Shown piece by piece: positions 13,322-15,523 of a stretch of 15,523 nt of DNA (positions are counted from its first letter, which is position 1; every line of letters starts with the position of its first letter). The translations under genes were made by a program, and so were the position numbers. The notes below the pieces were generated by a model. It saw only the letters and a program-made list of their open reading frames with translations. It had not been told where the DNA came from and made no database searches. The stretch comes from CBDUBU01 sp965365465 (GTDB lineage Bacteria > Bacteroidota > Rhodothermia > Rhodothermales > DASSAV01): positions 1-15,523 of the forward strand of contig CBDUBU010000068.1 of NCBI GenBank assembly GCA_965365465.1, in the 5' to 3' direction.

Positions 13322-15166
13322 CTATATCAACCGTTTCAGTTCCTCTACGCGCCGGATGATGGCCTCCCGATCCATGTTTCGGAACTTTTCCGGCAGCAGA
13401 GCGCGGCTCGTACACTCCAGCACAGCCGTCAGTGTCTGCAATTCAACTTCAAGCGGATAAGTTGGAGGGATAAAATCGTCGACGGCTTCCTGCAAGGTTT
13501 CAGTGGTCACCGTATTGGACGTGTTGCCGTTCGAGGCCACCCGAAATTTGGCGCGGGTGAGGAGGGCTTCCATATCGGCCCCACTGAATGTGCGCTCACC
13601 GTTGAGCAAGGAGTCCGGAACCTGTTCCATTGGCAGGTCGATGCCTGTCCGTTTCATCATCACCTTGAGCAATTCTTCACGTTCCTCGCGCGTGTCTGGA
13701 TAAAACAACGCCATATGCTCCTCAGCGCGACCCTGCCGTTTCAGATCGACCGGCATGAGATCCGGGCGGGCTGTCACCAGGAAAAAGATGACCCGGCCCC
13801 GGTGTTTCGGGTTGCTCATGAACGAAGCAATTTGCCCGAAAACACGTTGCGAAACGCCTGAATCGCCCTGCGCGTCCCGGTTGCCGAGCGCAGCGTCGGC
13901 CTCGTCAATCATGACGGCAACAGGCGTCATTGCTTCAAGGAGATTCAGAATCTTCTCCAGGTTCCCTTCAGTAACACCCTGCCACTGCGAGCGGAAGTTT
14001 TTGAGCTTCACCATAGGGATCCCGATCTCGCCTGCAAAACAGGTGATGAGAAAAGTTTTGCCCGTTCCTACCGGCCCGCTTACGAGGTAGCCCATAGGCA
14101 TCACATCGGGACGACCCTGGCGCAGCGCCTGGGAGGCATGGCGAAGGTGCTCTTTCGCCTGCGCGTGTCCTGCAACCTGATCCAGGCGGTAGTCAGACTC
14201 CACGAACTCAAGCAGTCCGTAAGCCTCCGCCTCGATCATTTCCTTCTTCATTTCCGAGAGTCGTTCGAACGTCAGCTTCATCCGGTTCTCCAGCACGTCG
14301 GCTAGAATGGTGCGAAGCTGGATGTAGTTGAGGCCGGCGGTGTTTTTCGCCAGGGAAGTGGCCGAAACGTCGGAGTACTGTTTGAAGGCATCCTCACGCT
14401 CCTGTACGTACCAGTTGATAAACGACTGGCGAGCCGCTTCATCGGGATGATGGATGTGAATCTCAGCAGTGTAAGGACTCTGAACGAGCTGCTGGTTCAA
14501 GTCGTTCAGGTTTTCCGTTACCAGACAGGTCGTGAAATCGCTGCGCAGGAAAAGGGGATCATGCGACCATTTCTGAAGAAAAACGAGGGCGTTTCGGTCT
14601 TCCGGAGAGTACATCGAAGCCTCTGCCATCGGAACCACCGTTTCCGCATAATCAATGACCAGCGCGATTCGCTTGCCGTCAGCCAGGCGCAGCCGGAAGT
14701 AGTTCTCAAGGACCGAAAAGACACGAACGGGGTCTTTGGGCAACTTCTGGGCATAATCTGTTCCGAAGATCGTATCATAGCCCGACAGCGCCCGATTGAA
14801 GTCCTTCTGCGAGTTTTGATCGGCAAAATGGATGCCGCCGGAGCGATCAAAGAAAATCACGATATCCCTGGCGGCAAACAGGTCATGGGTCAGGAAATCA
14901 CGAAGGGTAAAATACTGCTGCTTTTTATGCGCATCGCGTGCGGGTACGAGGTCGCGTACATTGCCGTAAAGGATGAACAGGGTCAGCGTTTTGGTGAAAT
15001 ATTTCCTGGCAAACTCCTGGGCCCAGGGTGGGTAATGGGCAGTGTACCGTTCGAGGGCGCTGGCGGAAACCGGGTTCACGGCGCCGGAGGCATCGGCTTC
15101 CTGCTGTTGCGTGTCCTGAAGAGCGGCTGCCGGAGCATCAGAAGTCGGCATATTCTTTTTTTCCAT
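13322..15166 (-). CDS. Two-module AAA+ ATPase, first module degenerate (Ycf46/SpoVK-like)
   Basis: A 614-residue cytoplasmic AAA+ protein; no signal or membrane segment. The second module is an intact ATPase: Walker A GPVGTGKT (364-371), Walker B VAVMIDEAD (416-424), sensor 1 TARPD (465-469), a likely arginine finger in KRQGR (476-480), and the sensor-2 FSGADMEAL (527-535). The pore-like loop region reads WQGVTEGNLEK. The first module (about 45-300) has the strand pattern of an AAA fold (FILYGNVRDL, then Walker B-like ALVIDYAE at 168-175) but no Walker A, as in Ycf46-type proteins with a degenerate N-terminal domain. An acidic, Ala/Gln-rich N-terminal 40 residues look disordered. The C-terminal 50 residues are charged and helical. 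The ATG at 15166 lacks a ribosome site; another ATG lies five codons on. The partner and substrate are unknown. It sits between the aldolase terminator and the DUF3124 gene. Confidence 0.88.
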   Translation of the reverse strand: MEKKNMPTSDAPAAALQDTQQQEADASGAVNPVSASALERYTAHYPPWAQEFARKYFTKTLTLFILYGNVRDLVPARDAHKKQQYFTLRDFLTHDLFAARDIVIFFDRSGGIHFADQNSQKDFNRALSGYDTIFGTDYAQKLPKDPVRVFSVLENYFRLRLADGKRIALVIDYAETVVPMAEASMYSPEDRNALVFLQKWSHDPLFLRSDFTTCLVTENLNDLNQQLVQSPYTAEIHIHHPDEAARQSFINWYVQEREDAFKQYSDVSATSLAKNTAGLNYIQLRTILADVLENRMKLTFERLSEMKKEMIEAEAYGLLEFVESDYRLDQVAGHAQAKEHLRHASQALRQGRPDVMPMGYLVSGPVGTGKTFLITCFAGEIGIPMVKLKNFRSQWQGVTEGNLEKILNLLEAMTPVAVMIDEADAALGNRDAQGDSGVSQRVFGQIASFMSNPKHRGRVIFFLVTARPDLMPVDLKRQGRAEEHMALFYPDTREEREELLKVMMKRTGIDLPMEQVPDSLLNGERTFSGADMEALLTRAKFRVASNGNTSNTVTTETLQEAVDDFIPPTYPLEVELQTLTAVLECTSRALLPEKFRNMDREAIIRRVEELKRLI

Positions 15167-15257
15167 GAGTGTTTAGCACAATTCGAGATGAAACAGCAAC
15201 AGGCCAATAAACTGAAAAGTCAGGCGGTACGGAAGACCCTGGCCGACCGTTATACAC

Positions 15258-15293
15258 AAAAGCGCGCGCCCCGTTGCCGGAGCACGCGCTTTT
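15258..15293 (-). terminator. Intrinsic terminator after the aldolase gene
   Basis: AAAAGCGCGCGC (15258-15269) and GCACGCGCTTTT (15282-15293) form a 12-pair stem with one mismatch/wobble and a 12-base loop; the A/T ends make it usable in both directions. It begins 24 bases after the aldolase stop on the minus strand and isolates that gene from the AAA ATPase. The remaining 15167-15257 should hold the ATPase promoter, which I could not pinpoint. Confidence 0.85.
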
Positions 15294-15316
15294 AAGATAA
15301 ACCATTCTTCGATGCA

Positions 15317-15523
15317 TCAAGCGATGGTCACTTCGTCGCTGAGGTAAACATCCTGGATGGCGTTGAGGATCTGAACGCCTTCATCCATCGGGCGCTGGAA
15401 TGCCTTGCGGCCGGAGATCAGACCCATGCCGCCTGCACGCTTGTTAATGACCGCGGTGCGCACAGCCTGTTGCAGGTCGTTGGCGCCCGATCCGCCGCCC
15501 GAGTTGATAAGACCGATGCGGCC
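15317..15523 (-). CDS. fbaB: Class I fructose-bisphosphate aldolase (FbaB/DhnA type), C-terminal part
   Basis: Only the last 68 codons lie in the window; the gene continues past the right edge. The product would cleave fructose 1,6-bisphosphate to DHAP and glyceraldehyde 3-phosphate by Schiff-base chemistry in glycolysis or gluconeogenesis; the catalytic lysine is outside the window. The visible part has the phosphate-binding loop region INSGGGSGANDLQQAV, then INKRAGGMGLISGRKAFQRP and the ending QDVYLSDEVTIA. This closely matches the C-terminus of E. coli FbaB as I remember it (QDVYLDSKITIA). The stop is TGA at 15317-15319, followed by a strong terminator. Confidence 0.93.
   Translation of the reverse strand, partial: GRIGLINSGGGSGANDLQQAVRTAVINKRAGGMGLISGRKAFQRPMDEGVQILNAIQDVYLSDEVTIA

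Noticed and set aside
14447..15295. Plus-strand open frame of 282 codons
   Set aside because: It is antisense to the first half of the AAA+ ATPase and runs through the aldolase terminator.

Overview
The window looks like a piece of a chromosome from a Gram-negative, moderately GC-rich bacterium, most likely in the Bacteroidota/Rhodothermota area. This is an inference. It rests on a GldE/CorC-like CNNM-CBS protein coupled to a DUF2279 protein, a twin-arginine enolase-superfamily enzyme, lipoprotein and signal-peptide proteins, and a mix of genes with strong and with no Shine-Dalgarno sites. I see no phage, insertion sequence, CRISPR array, tRNA or rRNA.

Layout. (1) Positions 1-4200, plus strand: a TRAP-type uptake system (substrate-binding protein, small permease, large permease), then a mandelate-racemase-like member of the enolase superfamily with a twin-arginine signal. 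Together they look like a catabolic unit for a sugar acid or similar organic acid. The binding protein is abnormal: its family homology runs upstream of its first ATG into an in-frame TGA at 27-29, so its signal peptide is not encoded in the same frame here. (2) Positions 4215-9557, minus strand: in transcription order, a sodium-dependent NSS-family transporter, a CNNM/CorC-like membrane protein, a DUF2279 exported protein that overlaps it by ATGA, and purF of the Bacillus type with a complete set of Fe-S cysteines. (3) Positions 9558-10668: a structured leader in front of the NSS transporter, a clear intrinsic terminator behind ssb, ssb itself (minus), and a divergent ssb/mazG control region with two inverted repeats. 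(4) Positions 10669-12645, plus strand: mazG followed 12 bases later by a type III polyketide synthase with an intact Cys-His-Asn triad. (5) Positions 12674-15523, minus strand: the end of a class I fructose-bisphosphate aldolase, a strong terminator, a two-module AAA+ ATPase with a degenerate first module, and a DUF3124 lipoprotein.

Most genes are housekeeping or recognisable families. I do not see a clear new multi-gene system. The best leads are the nested-helix leader RNA candidate before the NSS transporter (9558-9750), the pairing of an exported enolase-family dehydratase with a TRAP importer, the broken 5' end of the TRAP binding protein, and the lone type III PKS joined to mazG.
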